Shown: positions 1-6,262 of the stretch, one piece after another
Layout: every line of letters begins with the position of its first letter
Numbering within the stretch: position 1 is the first letter of the stretch
From: Oscillospiraceae bacterium
GTDB lineage: Bacteria > Bacillota_A > Clostridia > Oscillospirales > WRJC01
DNA length: 6,643 bases
Direction of reading: 5' to 3'
Assembly: GCA_009785015.1 (NCBI GenBank)
Contig: WQXD01000212.1
Span: forward strand, 1 to 6,643
Made by a program: the position numbers and the translations under genes
The notes under the pieces: generated by a model
Told to the model about the DNA's origin: nothing
Databases searched by the model: none
What the model saw: the letters and a program-made list of their open reading frames with translations, nothing else

Positions 1-48
1 CAGGAAATAGCGAACCTGTATGAACGAACACTAACCAAACTAAAGTAC

Positions 49-74
49 AGGGGTTCATGGCGAACATGTCCCCT
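49..74 (+). repeat. Left-end subterminal hairpin of the IS element
   Basis: AGGGG (49-53) pairs with CCCCT (70-74). After a small internal loop (TT opposite T), CATG (56-59) pairs with CATG (65-68) around a GCGAA loop. Imperfect hairpins a short distance inside the end are what TnpA recognises on single-stranded IS200/IS605 DNA. The assignment rests on position and structure, not on a match to a known element. Confidence 0.5.
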
Positions 75-114
75 ACTGCGAGAACAAAACGATACATTAA
101 AAAAGATTTAAGGA

Positions 115-131
115 AAGCGCAGAAAACGCTT
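115..131 (+). repeat. Inverted repeat touching the tnpB -35 box
   Basis: AAGCG (115-119) and CGCTT (127-131) form a perfect 5-bp inverted repeat around a 7-base spacer. The right arm overlaps the first two bases of the -35 hexamer. It could be a small operator or a weak hairpin, or it may be chance. Confidence 0.3.
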
Positions 132-158
132 GACTTTACCGGGAAAATATGGTATAAT
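130..158 (+). promoter_or_regulatory. Sigma-A (sigma-70) promoter of tnpB
   Basis: The -35 box TTGACT (130-135) and a perfect -10 box TATAAT (153-158) are separated by the optimal 17 bases. A TG one base upstream of the -10 (150-151) makes it an extended -10 promoter. Transcription should start at about 165, giving a leader of about 30 bases before the tnpB ATG. It is the only strong promoter seen ahead of tnpB, and no terminator is seen before 2487, so the transcript may include the aminotransferase. Confidence 0.8.
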
Positions 159-181
159 ATAGGCACAAACCATATCATAAA

Positions 182-189
182 AAGGAGGT
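182..189 (+). promoter_or_regulatory. Strong ribosome binding site of tnpB
   Basis: AAGGAGGT is a near-perfect anti-Shine-Dalgarno match. The gap from its GG to the ATG at 198 is 9 bases, which fixes that ATG as the start of tnpB. Confidence 0.85.
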
Positions 190-197
190 AAAAGTCA

Positions 198-1325
198 ATG
201 CGGATAACGCGGCAAAAGAGGATTGAGAAGTCTGACGAACTAGATAAACTTGCACACGAAGCGGGCATAGTGTACTCAACGGCATTAGTGACGTTCAAGC
301 GAGTATTGCGAAAAAAGAACCACTGGCTGACAATATATTCTATGCAACGGCTGATACGCAACGCAAAGTTGCACTCGCAGTCCGTACAAGGCATAGTCGA
401 AAAACTGTACCAAAACATAGAGTCGTGGCGGCAACTACGCAAAAGCAACCCGAAAGCTCGGCTGCCGAAAAAACGGCGTTGGTATTTCGCGGTGCCATAT
501 AAAAAATCGGCGATACGGATACGGGACGGCAAACTAATATTATCGAACGGCAAAGGCAATGAGCCATTAGTTACAGAATGGGCGTATGGATTACCTAAAT
601 ATGTAGAGATAAGCTACGACGATGGGTATATTGTAAACGCGGTATATAACGAAACAGCGGCCGAACCCATTGCCGAGGGTGACACAGCGGGAATAGACTT
701 AGGCGAAATACACATCGCCGCCGCAAGCACCGCCGGTAAAACGATAATAGCGAACGGACGAGAGTTACGCAGCAAACGCCGTTATTTGAACAAAGAGACG
801 GGCAAACTGCAAGCGAGAATAGACAAGTGCAAAAAGGGTTCAAAAAACCGCAAGCGTTTAAGCAAGGCGAAAACGAAAATGCGGAACAGGCTAAACAATC
901 AAATCAAGGATATACTGCACAAGCAGACTACCAAGCTAATCTGTGCGTTGAAAAAAGAAAACGTAAAGACGGTAGCAATAGGCGATGTGCGGAATATCCG
1001 TCGGGATAATGATAAAGGCCACATGCAAAATCAAAAGATACACGGAATGGCTACGGGCAAGGCTCGGTTCATGCTGACGTACAAGAGTGAAAAGCACGGC
1101 ATGGCGGCGACGCTGATAAACGAAGCATACAGTAGTCAGACTTGTCCAAGGTGTACAAAACGGACCAAAACCAAAACAAGAAATTACAGATGTAAGTTCT
1201 GTGGGTTCGAGGGACACCGTGATGGCGTGGGGTCGATCAATATCCGGCAAAAACAAATGTATCAGGAATATGTTCCTGTAGTAGGCGATATGGCACCGCC
1301 CGTAGGCATGCGCTACCATGCGTAA
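198..1325 (+). CDS. tnpB: TnpB, RNA-guided RuvC-type nuclease of an IS200/IS605-family element
   Basis: TnpB proteins are omega-RNA-guided DNA nucleases related to Cas12. They cut the empty donor site and so help the element persist. The 375 aa are a normal full length, and the start is fixed by AAGGAGGT 9 bases upstream. The N-terminal part (about 1-150) is the basic RNA/DNA-binding region, starting R-I-T-R-Q-K-R-I rather than the commoner K-x-R-L-Y-P. The split RuvC domain follows: GIDLGE with D167 (RuvC-I), then VAIGDVRNI (259-267), where the usual RuvC-II Glu is Gly262. Next come LINEAYSSQTCP with E309, a zinc ribbon with Cys 316, 319, 332 and 335, and HRDGVGSINI with D342 (RuvC-III). The last 25 or so residues lie over the predicted omega RNA and may be constrained by that RNA more than by protein function. 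The reading frame is unbroken, so the gene may be active. No tnpA is present in the window. Family assignment is secure; nuclease activity is inferred. Confidence 0.95.
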   Translation: MRITRQKRIEKSDELDKLAHEAGIVYSTALVTFKRVLRKKNHWLTIYSMQRLIRNAKLHSQSVQGIVEKLYQNIESWRQLRKSNPKARLPKKRRWYFAVPYKKSAIRIRDGKLILSNGKGNEPLVTEWAYGLPKYVEISYDDGYIVNAVYNETAAEPIAEGDTAGIDLGEIHIAAASTAGKTIIANGRELRSKRRYLNKETGKLQARIDKCKKGSKNRKRLSKAKTKMRNRLNNQIKDILHKQTTKLICALKKENVKTVAIGDVRNIRRDNDKGHMQNQKIHGMATGKARFMLTYKSEKHGMAATLINEAYSSQTCPRCTKRTKTKTRNYRCKFCGFEGHRDGVGSINIRQKQMYQEYVPVVGDMAPPVGMRYHA

Positions 1326-1399
1326 CCTGCGATATTGGGGCGACCCAAGAACCCTCCGGCTTTTAGCCAGGGAGTGTCAGGAAACTCTTTATTCCGGGC
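1255..1399 (+). ncRNA. Predicted omega RNA (right-end RNA) plus guide
   Basis: In TnpB systems the guide RNA is cut from the 3' end of the tnpB transcript: a scaffold ending at the element's right end, then about 16-20 bases of flanking DNA as guide. A dense run of stems is visible here. They are CAGGAA/TTCCTG (1263-1278, TATG loop), GGCG/CGCC (1284-1300), GCATG/CATGC (1306-1321), TTGGG/CCCAA closed by a GCGA tetraloop (1335-1348), and CCCT..GGC/GCC..AGGG (1352-1372, TTTTA loop and a 2-base bulge). GTGTCA then follows at 1374-1379. The guide would be about 1380-1399, which is aminotransferase coding sequence. The 5' limit and exact guide start are estimates; homology to a known scaffold was not tested. 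Confidence 0.55.
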
Positions 1400-1402
1400 C
1401 CG

Positions 1403-2446
1403 GTGGACGTCGCCGGCGACGTTCTGCAGAAGATGGCGACGCCGATGATAAGCCACCGCGGCAAAGAAGCGAGCATACTGCAAAAAAGCGTATCCGAAAA
1501 ACTGCAAAAAATATTTTTTACAAAAAACACGATGATCCTGTCGACAACCTCCGGAAGCGGGCTCATGGAAGCGGCGGTGAGATGCTGCACCGATAAGGGC
1601 GCGGCGGTGTTCTCAGTCGGCGCGTTCGGCGACAGATGGGGCAAAATGGCCAAATCAAACGGGAAACCGGTCGACGTGTTCAAAACCGAGCCCGGCATGC
1701 CGACGCTGCCCGAAGAAGTCGGCCGCGTTCTCTCCACCGGAAAATACGACTTGGTGACCGTAACCCACAATGAGACCTCCACGGGGGTCGCAAATCCGGT
1801 GAAAGAAATCGGGGACGTGATAAAACAATATCCGGACGTCATATACTGTGCCGACACGGTGAGTTCCATGGGCGGAGTCAAAATCGACGTCGATGCCTGC
1901 GGCATTGACATATGCGTCACATCGACGCAAAAATGCCTCGGGCTGCCGCCCGGCATGTCGGCTTGCTCGCTCTCGAAAAAAGCCGCCGCGCGCGCGAAGT
2001 CCGTCGAAAACAGGGGGCTGTATCTGGATCTCGTAGAGCTTTGTTCGTTCGTCGAGGACAAAAATTTCCAATACCCGTCCACCCCTTCGCTTTCCCATAT
2101 GTTCGCGCTTGATTACCAGCTCGGCAAAATCTTGGAAACCGAAGGGCTTGAAAACAGGTTTGAGCGCCACGCCCGGCTGGCCGCCCGCGTTCAGGAATGG
2201 GCGAACCTGCATTTTAGGGTATTGGCCAAAGAGGGCTATCGCTCGATGACGGTTACCGCCATCGAAAACACAAAAAATATAGACGTGGGCGCGCTCGTAA
2301 AAGAACTCGAGGCCGAAGGTTATCTGATCGGCAACGGGTACGGCGAATTGAAGGACAAGACTTTCAGGATAGCGCATATGGCCGAGCGGACCCTTGCGGA
2401 AATCGACGAACTGCTGTCACTGATCGATAAAAAACTGGGGTTCTGA
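1403..2446 (+). CDS. Class V PLP aminotransferase (alanine/serine-glyoxylate type); native start lost to IS insertion
   Basis: This is a fold-type I PLP enzyme of the serine-pyruvate/alanine-glyoxylate aminotransferase group. Such enzymes move the amino group of Ala or Ser to glyoxylate or a related keto acid; some act as phosphoserine-type aminotransferases. Numbering from the GTG at 1403, visible motifs are the phosphate-binding S-G-S-G-L-M-E (50-56), H-N-E-T-S-T-G (122-128), D151 in D-T-V-S-S-M-G-G (PLP ring nitrogen), Schiff-base K177 in S-T-Q-K-C-L-G, Y-P-S-T-P-S (224-229), and R322 in F-R-I-A-H-M, the likely carboxylate-binding Arg. Recognisable sequence actually begins at 1379 (R-K-L-F-I-P-G-P-V), directly after the TnpB element, and an in-frame TAG lies at 1364-1366. 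There is no ATG and no well-placed RBS. GTG 1403 is the first conventional start codon, but it would drop the conserved P-G-P. ATT at 1391, 8 bases after AGGA, is a rare alternative. The rest of the frame is intact. The gene may be poorly expressed or inactive. Confidence 0.88.
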   Translation: MDVAGDVLQKMATPMISHRGKEASILQKSVSEKLQKIFFTKNTMILSTTSGSGLMEAAVRCCTDKGAAVFSVGAFGDRWGKMAKSNGKPVDVFKTEPGMPTLPEEVGRVLSTGKYDLVTVTHNETSTGVANPVKEIGDVIKQYPDVIYCADTVSSMGGVKIDVDACGIDICVTSTQKCLGLPPGMSACSLSKKAAARAKSVENRGLYLDLVELCSFVEDKNFQYPSTPSLSHMFALDYQLGKILETEGLENRFERHARLAARVQEWANLHFRVLAKEGYRSMTVTAIENTKNIDVGALVKELEAEGYLIGNGYGELKDKTFRIAHMAERTLAEIDELLSLIDKKLGF

Positions 2447-2486
2447 AGCCGGCCGGTATATTCGGCGGGCAGTTTCGCGTAATGAA

Positions 2487-2525
2487 CCCTCCCCGGCTAT
2501 AAATAACCGGGGAGGGCCTTTTTTT
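2487..2525 (+). terminator. Rho-independent terminator after the aminotransferase
   Basis: CCCTCCCCGG (2487-2496) and CCGGGGAGGG (2507-2516) form a perfect 10-bp GC-rich stem with a 10-base A/T-rich loop, followed by CC and seven T (2519-2525). The T-run overlaps the stop codon of the convergent gene (TAA read on the - strand at 2524-2526). On the - strand the stem is followed only by TTCATT, so it would be a weaker terminator for the opposing operon. Confidence 0.9.
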
Positions 2526-3678
2526 AAAGCGCGCCGTATTTGAAGCTCTCTTCATATGCGGTATCGAGCATCGCGACGATGTTTTCGGGTTTCACATTGC
2601 CCATCACGTTGTGCACCTGATTGAACACGAATCCGCTGTTCGGGGCGAGCGCCGACATCAGATAGCGCACGTTTTCCGCCACTTCTTCGGGAGTGCCGGT
2701 GCCAAAGGCGCCGTGCGTGTCGCAGCCGCCGCCCCAGAAGCATATCTTGTCGCCGTAGTTTTTCTTCAAGGCGAACGGCTCCATATTAGGGCAGCTCACC
2801 TGCACGGGGTTGAGTATGTCCACGCCGCATTCGATGAGTATCGGGATAAAGGGCTCCATGGCGCCGCACGTGTGGAAAAACACTTTGTAATCCGAGTTCG
2901 CCTTGACGAAATCTATATATTTTTTCAGCCACGGGGCAAACAGGTCGGCGTATATCGACGGCCGGACAAAGGGCGCCACCTGCGTCCCGAGGTCGGAGGC
3001 GAGGCATACCCCCTGCACATGATTCCCGCATTTTTTTATGATGTCGGAAACCGATTTCACGCTCCAGTCGTATCCGTTGGCGCAGTCTTTTTCGACTTCC
3101 TCGGGCTCGAGCATGATTTTGACCAAATAATCGGGACCATCCGAAAAATACCCGGTCCCTCCGCCGACGTACAGGGTGAAAAAATCCGTTTCCTTGTATA
3201 TTTTTTCCGCGTATTTGGCCACTTCGGTGTTGAAGTCGAGCTGGCTGGCCCATGTGTCGAATCCCGCCCCGTCGAAGAAGTATCCGCCTGCGGGGCTTTT
3301 CATGCGCCCCTGCCCCTCATTGCCGGTAAAAATCCAGGCGCCGTCGTCCTCGAGCGCCGGTTTTATGGCTCCGGAAATCTCAAATTCATAGTGTTCCCTC
3401 GGTTTCCAGGTTCTGGTGGTCGGATATCCGGGGTGAAAGAGCATGCAGTCGCAGTGGAAACGCTCGAGAATGTCCAAGTCAACCCTCGCCAAAAATTGGA
3501 AACTGTCGATGACCTCTATTTTTTTCTTCGGCATACCGAGATATTCCCGCAGGTTTTGATACGCGTAGGCCGAAATGCCCGTCGAGTAGTGCACCCCGAG
3601 GTCGATGGGTGTGCGGTCCACCGGTTTGCGTTCCACGGAACGCAGAACGCGTTCGCGGCGCGATAATGTTTCTTTCAT
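2524..3678 (-). CDS. Uroporphyrinogen decarboxylase (UroD)-fold protein, MtaA/MtbA methyltransferase-like
   Basis: This 384-aa cytosolic protein belongs to the UroD superfamily, which contains the haem enzyme and the zinc-dependent corrinoid methyltransferases (MtaA, MtbA, CmuA). The N-terminus (S-R-R-E-R-V-L-R-S-V-E-R-K-P-V-D-R-T-P) is the family's usual opening, so the ATG at 3678 is well supported. A moderate RBS (GAAAGGA on the - strand, + positions 3692-3698) lies 13 bases upstream, slightly far. H269 and C271 in F-F-H-T-C-G, together with C319 in G-G-G-C-D-T, reproduce the H-x-C...C zinc site of the methyltransferases. This argues against a true haem UroD. F-N-Q-V-H-N (352-357) is a typical late motif. 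It is the third gene of a probable operon, starting 39 bases after the metallohydrolase gene. No corrinoid protein gene is visible nearby, so the methyl donor or acceptor is unknown; methyl transfer is inferred. Confidence 0.85.
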   Translation of the reverse strand: MKETLSRRERVLRSVERKPVDRTPIDLGVHYSTGISAYAYQNLREYLGMPKKKIEVIDSFQFLARVDLDILERFHCDCMLFHPGYPTTRTWKPREHYEFEISGAIKPALEDDGAWIFTGNEGQGRMKSPAGGYFFDGAGFDTWASQLDFNTEVAKYAEKIYKETDFFTLYVGGGTGYFSDGPDYLVKIMLEPEEVEKDCANGYDWSVKSVSDIIKKCGNHVQGVCLASDLGTQVAPFVRPSIYADLFAPWLKKYIDFVKANSDYKVFFHTCGAMEPFIPILIECGVDILNPVQVSCPNMEPFALKKNYGDKICFWGGGCDTHGAFGTGTPEEVAENVRYLMSALAPNSGFVFNQVHNVMGNVKPENIVAMLDTAYEESFKYGAL

Positions 3679-3717
3679 AATCAGTTTAAAATCCTTTCAT
3701 AAATTTTTTACAATCTT

Positions 3718-6228
3718 TTATTTATGTTCTTTGTGCATGTCTTCCGGGGTGTGGCTGTGGAAATGCCCGGAAGCGTGCATTTTGTTGTGCAGGGCGCGGT
3801 GCGCGCCTTCGAGCGCCGCGAGGGCGAGCTTGAATTTGCTCTCCTGCGCTTTTGTGCCCATGATTTTGAGATAGGCTGTCGCGCCCTCTATCTGGTCGAG
3901 TATCGTGGCGGCGTCGGGAGCGCTGAATACGGGTTTGCCGTCCACAATCACAAATACCGCGCTTGTGTGCGCCGTTATCACTTCGGGCCGGTTCTCAAAG
4001 CGCCCGCGCACCCGAAGCGCGATCCAGGAACTCTCTTTTATGTCCGCGGTGAAATAACCGCTTTTTTCGCCTATAAGGCCGTCAAAGCGCAGCACCTCCG
4101 CCGTCTCGCCGTTTATGACGAGTTCAAGCGAGCTTATCGGTATGACCGCCGAGGCTATGTCCCACATTACATTCAGCGTCCCCCCGCCGGAGCCAAGGTT
4201 CAAGCTGCCGCCCATGCCATGGCCCTCTATGTTCATATCCACCAAAGCGCCCGAAGTCACAAACGTCCTTTTTGCAATTACGGCTTCTTTCCATGTCTGA
4301 TAGCAAAGCGGCCCGTCTATTTTCGCGTATGTGCGCATTTCGCCGACTGCGGTGCCCGCGCTCATTTTGTCGGTGCCCCCTATTGCCGCTATTTGGTATC
4401 CGCAGTTTAAATATCTGTACCAGTCCGAGAGATACTGCGGCCCGATGCCGGGAGCGCCCAATTTGGTGACTTCGACTCCGTCGATAAATTCCGAAACGAT
4501 CGCCGCCGCGTTTTCGGCTCTCGGATTCGGGAAATGCGGAAGTATCACCAAGCCGTTCTGCAAGCGGCACTGTTTGGCCCACTGCGTGAGCGTGAGCTCG
4601 ACGGGGTCCCCCTGCGCGGATTCGTCGGGGCCTCCCGTGGTCAGCGGCAGTATCATCGCGCCCTCATAGCCCAAAAGCGAAATATGCCCCAAAATGTGCT
4701 GCCTGTTTTCCGTGCCCACTCTGACCATATATTCCCCGTCCGGCGTTTTGGTCTCCCCCGCCCCGGTAAAGTCCCCGATATTTGTAAACAGCTCGCCCCA
4801 TTGGCTCGCCAGCAGGTTCACCACGTTGACCCCTTCGGCTTCGCCCTCCAGAAGCGCGGTCTGCGGGGACAGAAAATGCACGTGCGTATCGGCTGTGACC
4901 CAGCCTTTCGCGCGCCAGTCGGTCAGGGGGTCCAATTTGATTGTGATTTCGTCGGTTTCGGGCGTGATTTCGAATTTTTGCCTGACTGGTTTCAGCTCAA
5001 AGCCCTTTGAGACCTCGAAAAACACACTGCCTTCGGGCAGATTGTATTCGGCTGTGCCGTCTATATATGTGCACCAGTGCCCGCCGCGCGTATAATCCGT
5101 GCTGTAATCCTCGAACCAGTACGGGTTTGGCAGGCGGTGGCGGTTTTTCGGCGGCAGGTATTCGCCCGCTGCCCCGTGCGCGTGCACCTTGACGGGCACG
5201 GGCCTGCCGCTTTTGTCGCACACCCTGAGCCTGACGGGCTTTTCGGCGGGCTTTACGCCCATACCGGGATTTTTGGAGAGTTCTTTAAAAGCGAGCGGCG
5301 CGCGGGCTTCGCCGAGATACAATACGGCGTCCTCGTGCGCGTCGAATTCCACGATATATTTGCCCTCCGCTTTTTTCGGGTTTTCCTCGGGGCCGCTTTG
5401 CTCCCACTCCGCGTTGGCATATATCTGCTGCGGGGTCACGGATATGATATGGCCGAGGTCGATATCGATAAGATCGAACGTGTCGTTCGGGCTGCCGCCG
5501 AGTGCGAGCAGGGCTTTCTGCCGACTGCCGTAGCGCAGCGGATGGGCCGAGATATCGCCCGCAGTGACCGCGAACAAAAATACATTGCCCTTTTTTCTTG
5601 TGATTTCCATGCCTGTCACGGCCTTTTGGGGCTCCGGGTTCTCAAAGGCGAAAATGCTCTGGCTCAAATCCCAGCTGCCCTCGGAGTGAACCAAGGTCTG
5701 GCTGTTCCCCCACCCCGCTTCGGCTTTCCTGCCCGAATAAATATCGTCCGTCGCGGTTTTGAAGGAGCGGCCGCGTATATGGGGCTTGGACAAAAACGCG
5801 CCCTGCCCCCACCATGTGTTCATGTCGTTTATCTCCATTCTCGAACGTATCGGAATTTCGGCCTTTGAACCGTCGGCGTATTTTATAACATAATCGCAGA
5901 TCGGCTCCATCAGCGGCGTCGGGCCGCGGAAATTTTTGACTATCCCGAATTCGTCGGAGGGCTGCTCCGGGGTTTCCGAAGCGTGCAAGAAGATGATATA
6001 ACGCGCCGAAAAGCTTTCAAAATCGAGCGTCAGCGCGTTTCGGGTTTCGTTTACATAGACAAATTTTTCCCCGCAGTCAAAGGGGATCCCCCAATAAGTT
6101 TGCGTCCCTGCCGGAAGTTTATCCGCGTTTTTTTCGGTGTTCTCAAAGCAGCCGCAGCCGGATATATCGTCTTTTGAAAGGTTGCGCCCGGTAAGCTTTA
6201 CCGGTTTAAAGTGCGGCGAGGTGAACAT
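3718..6228 (-). CDS. Multidomain CehA/McbA-type PHP metallohydrolase with His-rich C-terminus
   Basis: The protein has 836 aa with no signal peptide or membrane segment, so it is probably cytosolic. Residues about 40-260 look like a beta-sandwich, perhaps galactose-binding-like. About 330-432 resembles a small carboxypeptidase-regulatory-type beta domain (V-R-L-R-V-C-D-K-S-G-R-P-V-P). About 440-660 is a PHP-type metallohydrolase domain of the CehA/McbA family: D-T-H-V-H (447-451), H-I-L-G-H (511-515), L-P-H-F-P-N-P with H565, G-V-E-V with E586, and G-G-T-D with D620, plausible metal ligands in the expected order. A beta-rich region follows, then a tail with 8 His in the last 27 residues (810-836). 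The start is supported by GGAGG at + positions 6237-6241, 8 bases upstream. It sits 34 bases after the VOC gene and 39 before the UroD-like gene. CehA-family members hydrolyse ester-type bonds, but the substrate here cannot be read from sequence. The PHP call is fairly secure; the flanking domain calls are tentative. Confidence 0.82.
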   Translation of the reverse strand: MFTSPHFKPVKLTGRNLSKDDISGCGCFENTEKNADKLPAGTQTYWGIPFDCGEKFVYVNETRNALTLDFESFSARYIIFLHASETPEQPSDEFGIVKNFRGPTPLMEPICDYVIKYADGSKAEIPIRSRMEINDMNTWWGQGAFLSKPHIRGRSFKTATDDIYSGRKAEAGWGNSQTLVHSEGSWDLSQSIFAFENPEPQKAVTGMEITRKKGNVFLFAVTAGDISAHPLRYGSRQKALLALGGSPNDTFDLIDIDLGHIISVTPQQIYANAEWEQSGPEENPKKAEGKYIVEFDAHEDAVLYLGEARAPLAFKELSKNPGMGVKPAEKPVRLRVCDKSGRPVPVKVHAHGAAGEYLPPKNRHRLPNPYWFEDYSTDYTRGGHWCTYIDGTAEYNLPEGSVFFEVSKGFELKPVRQKFEITPETDEITIKLDPLTDWRAKGWVTADTHVHFLSPQTALLEGEAEGVNVVNLLASQWGELFTNIGDFTGAGETKTPDGEYMVRVGTENRQHILGHISLLGYEGAMILPLTTGGPDESAQGDPVELTLTQWAKQCRLQNGLVILPHFPNPRAENAAAIVSEFIDGVEVTKLGAPGIGPQYLSDWYRYLNCGYQIAAIGGTDKMSAGTAVGEMRTYAKIDGPLCYQTWKEAVIAKRTFVTSGALVDMNIEGHGMGGSLNLGSGGGTLNVMWDIASAVIPISSLELVINGETAEVLRFDGLIGEKSGYFTADIKESSWIALRVRGRFENRPEVITAHTSAVFVIVDGKPVFSAPDAATILDQIEGATAYLKIMGTKAQESKFKLALAALEGAHRALHNKMHASGHFHSHTPEDMHKEHK

Positions 6229-6236
6229 GATTTTTT

Positions 6237-6241
6237 CCTCC
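6237..6241 (-). promoter_or_regulatory. Ribosome binding site of the metallohydrolase gene
   Basis: On the - strand GGAGG precedes the ATG at 6228-6226 by 8 bases (reading CGGAGGAAAAAATCATG). It lies in the 34-base gap after the VOC gene and fixes the start of the 836-aa protein. Confidence 0.8.
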
Positions 6242-6262
6242 GTTTTTTGTTTGACTTGTTTT

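Larger units (their letters stand above)
23..1379 (+). mobile_element. tnpB-only IS200/IS605-family (IS1341-like) element; ends approximate
   Basis: The element carries one gene, tnpB, with no tnpA in view, so it would need a TnpA supplied elsewhere to move. The left end is inferred from a subterminal hairpin at 49-74. The right end is inferred from a hairpin at 1352-1372 followed by GTGTCA, the usual style of right end in this family. The right boundary is good to a few bases because aminotransferase coding sequence begins at about 1379. The left boundary is a guess: joining the ATG at 20-22 to base 1379 would restore an in-frame M-R-K-L-F-I-P start for that enzyme. Elements of this family make no target duplication, and none is required here. 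Base composition inside is visibly more A+T-rich than in the flanking genes, which fits horizontal arrival. Confidence 0.72.

Noticed and set aside
1..7. CAGGAAA at the window start repeated at 1378-1384, as a target-site duplication
   Set aside because: IS200/IS605 elements do not duplicate their target, the repeat is only 7 bases, and the window begins within it, so it cannot be extended. Probably coincidence.
1..111. Open frame from the window edge, Q-E-I-A-N-L-Y-E-R-T ... stop at 109-111, as the tail of an upstream gene
   Set aside because: It is only 36 codons, matches no family I recognise, and runs through the predicted left-end hairpin of the IS element, so chance openness is more likely.
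1255..1379. Stem-loops at the element's right end as a CRISPR array or a simple terminator
   Set aside because: No regularly spaced identical repeats and no T-run after the last stem. Position and structure fit a TnpB omega-RNA scaffold better.
1318..1596. 92-codon + strand frame starting in the IS right end
   Set aside because: It is Arg- and Lys-rich out-of-frame translation of the aminotransferase 5' region, without motifs.
1363..2082. 239-codon - strand open frame opposite the aminotransferase
   Set aside because: It is antisense to a frame with all PLP-enzyme motifs and has no protein-family features.
2611..3666. 351-codon + strand open frame opposite the UroD-like gene
   Set aside because: The - strand protein has clear family motifs. 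The + strand frame is a shadow caused by the GC-biased codon use of the real gene.
5077..5868. 263-codon + strand open frame, and other long frames opposite the metallohydrolase
   Set aside because: No recognisable motifs, and they lie fully antisense to a well-supported 836-aa gene.
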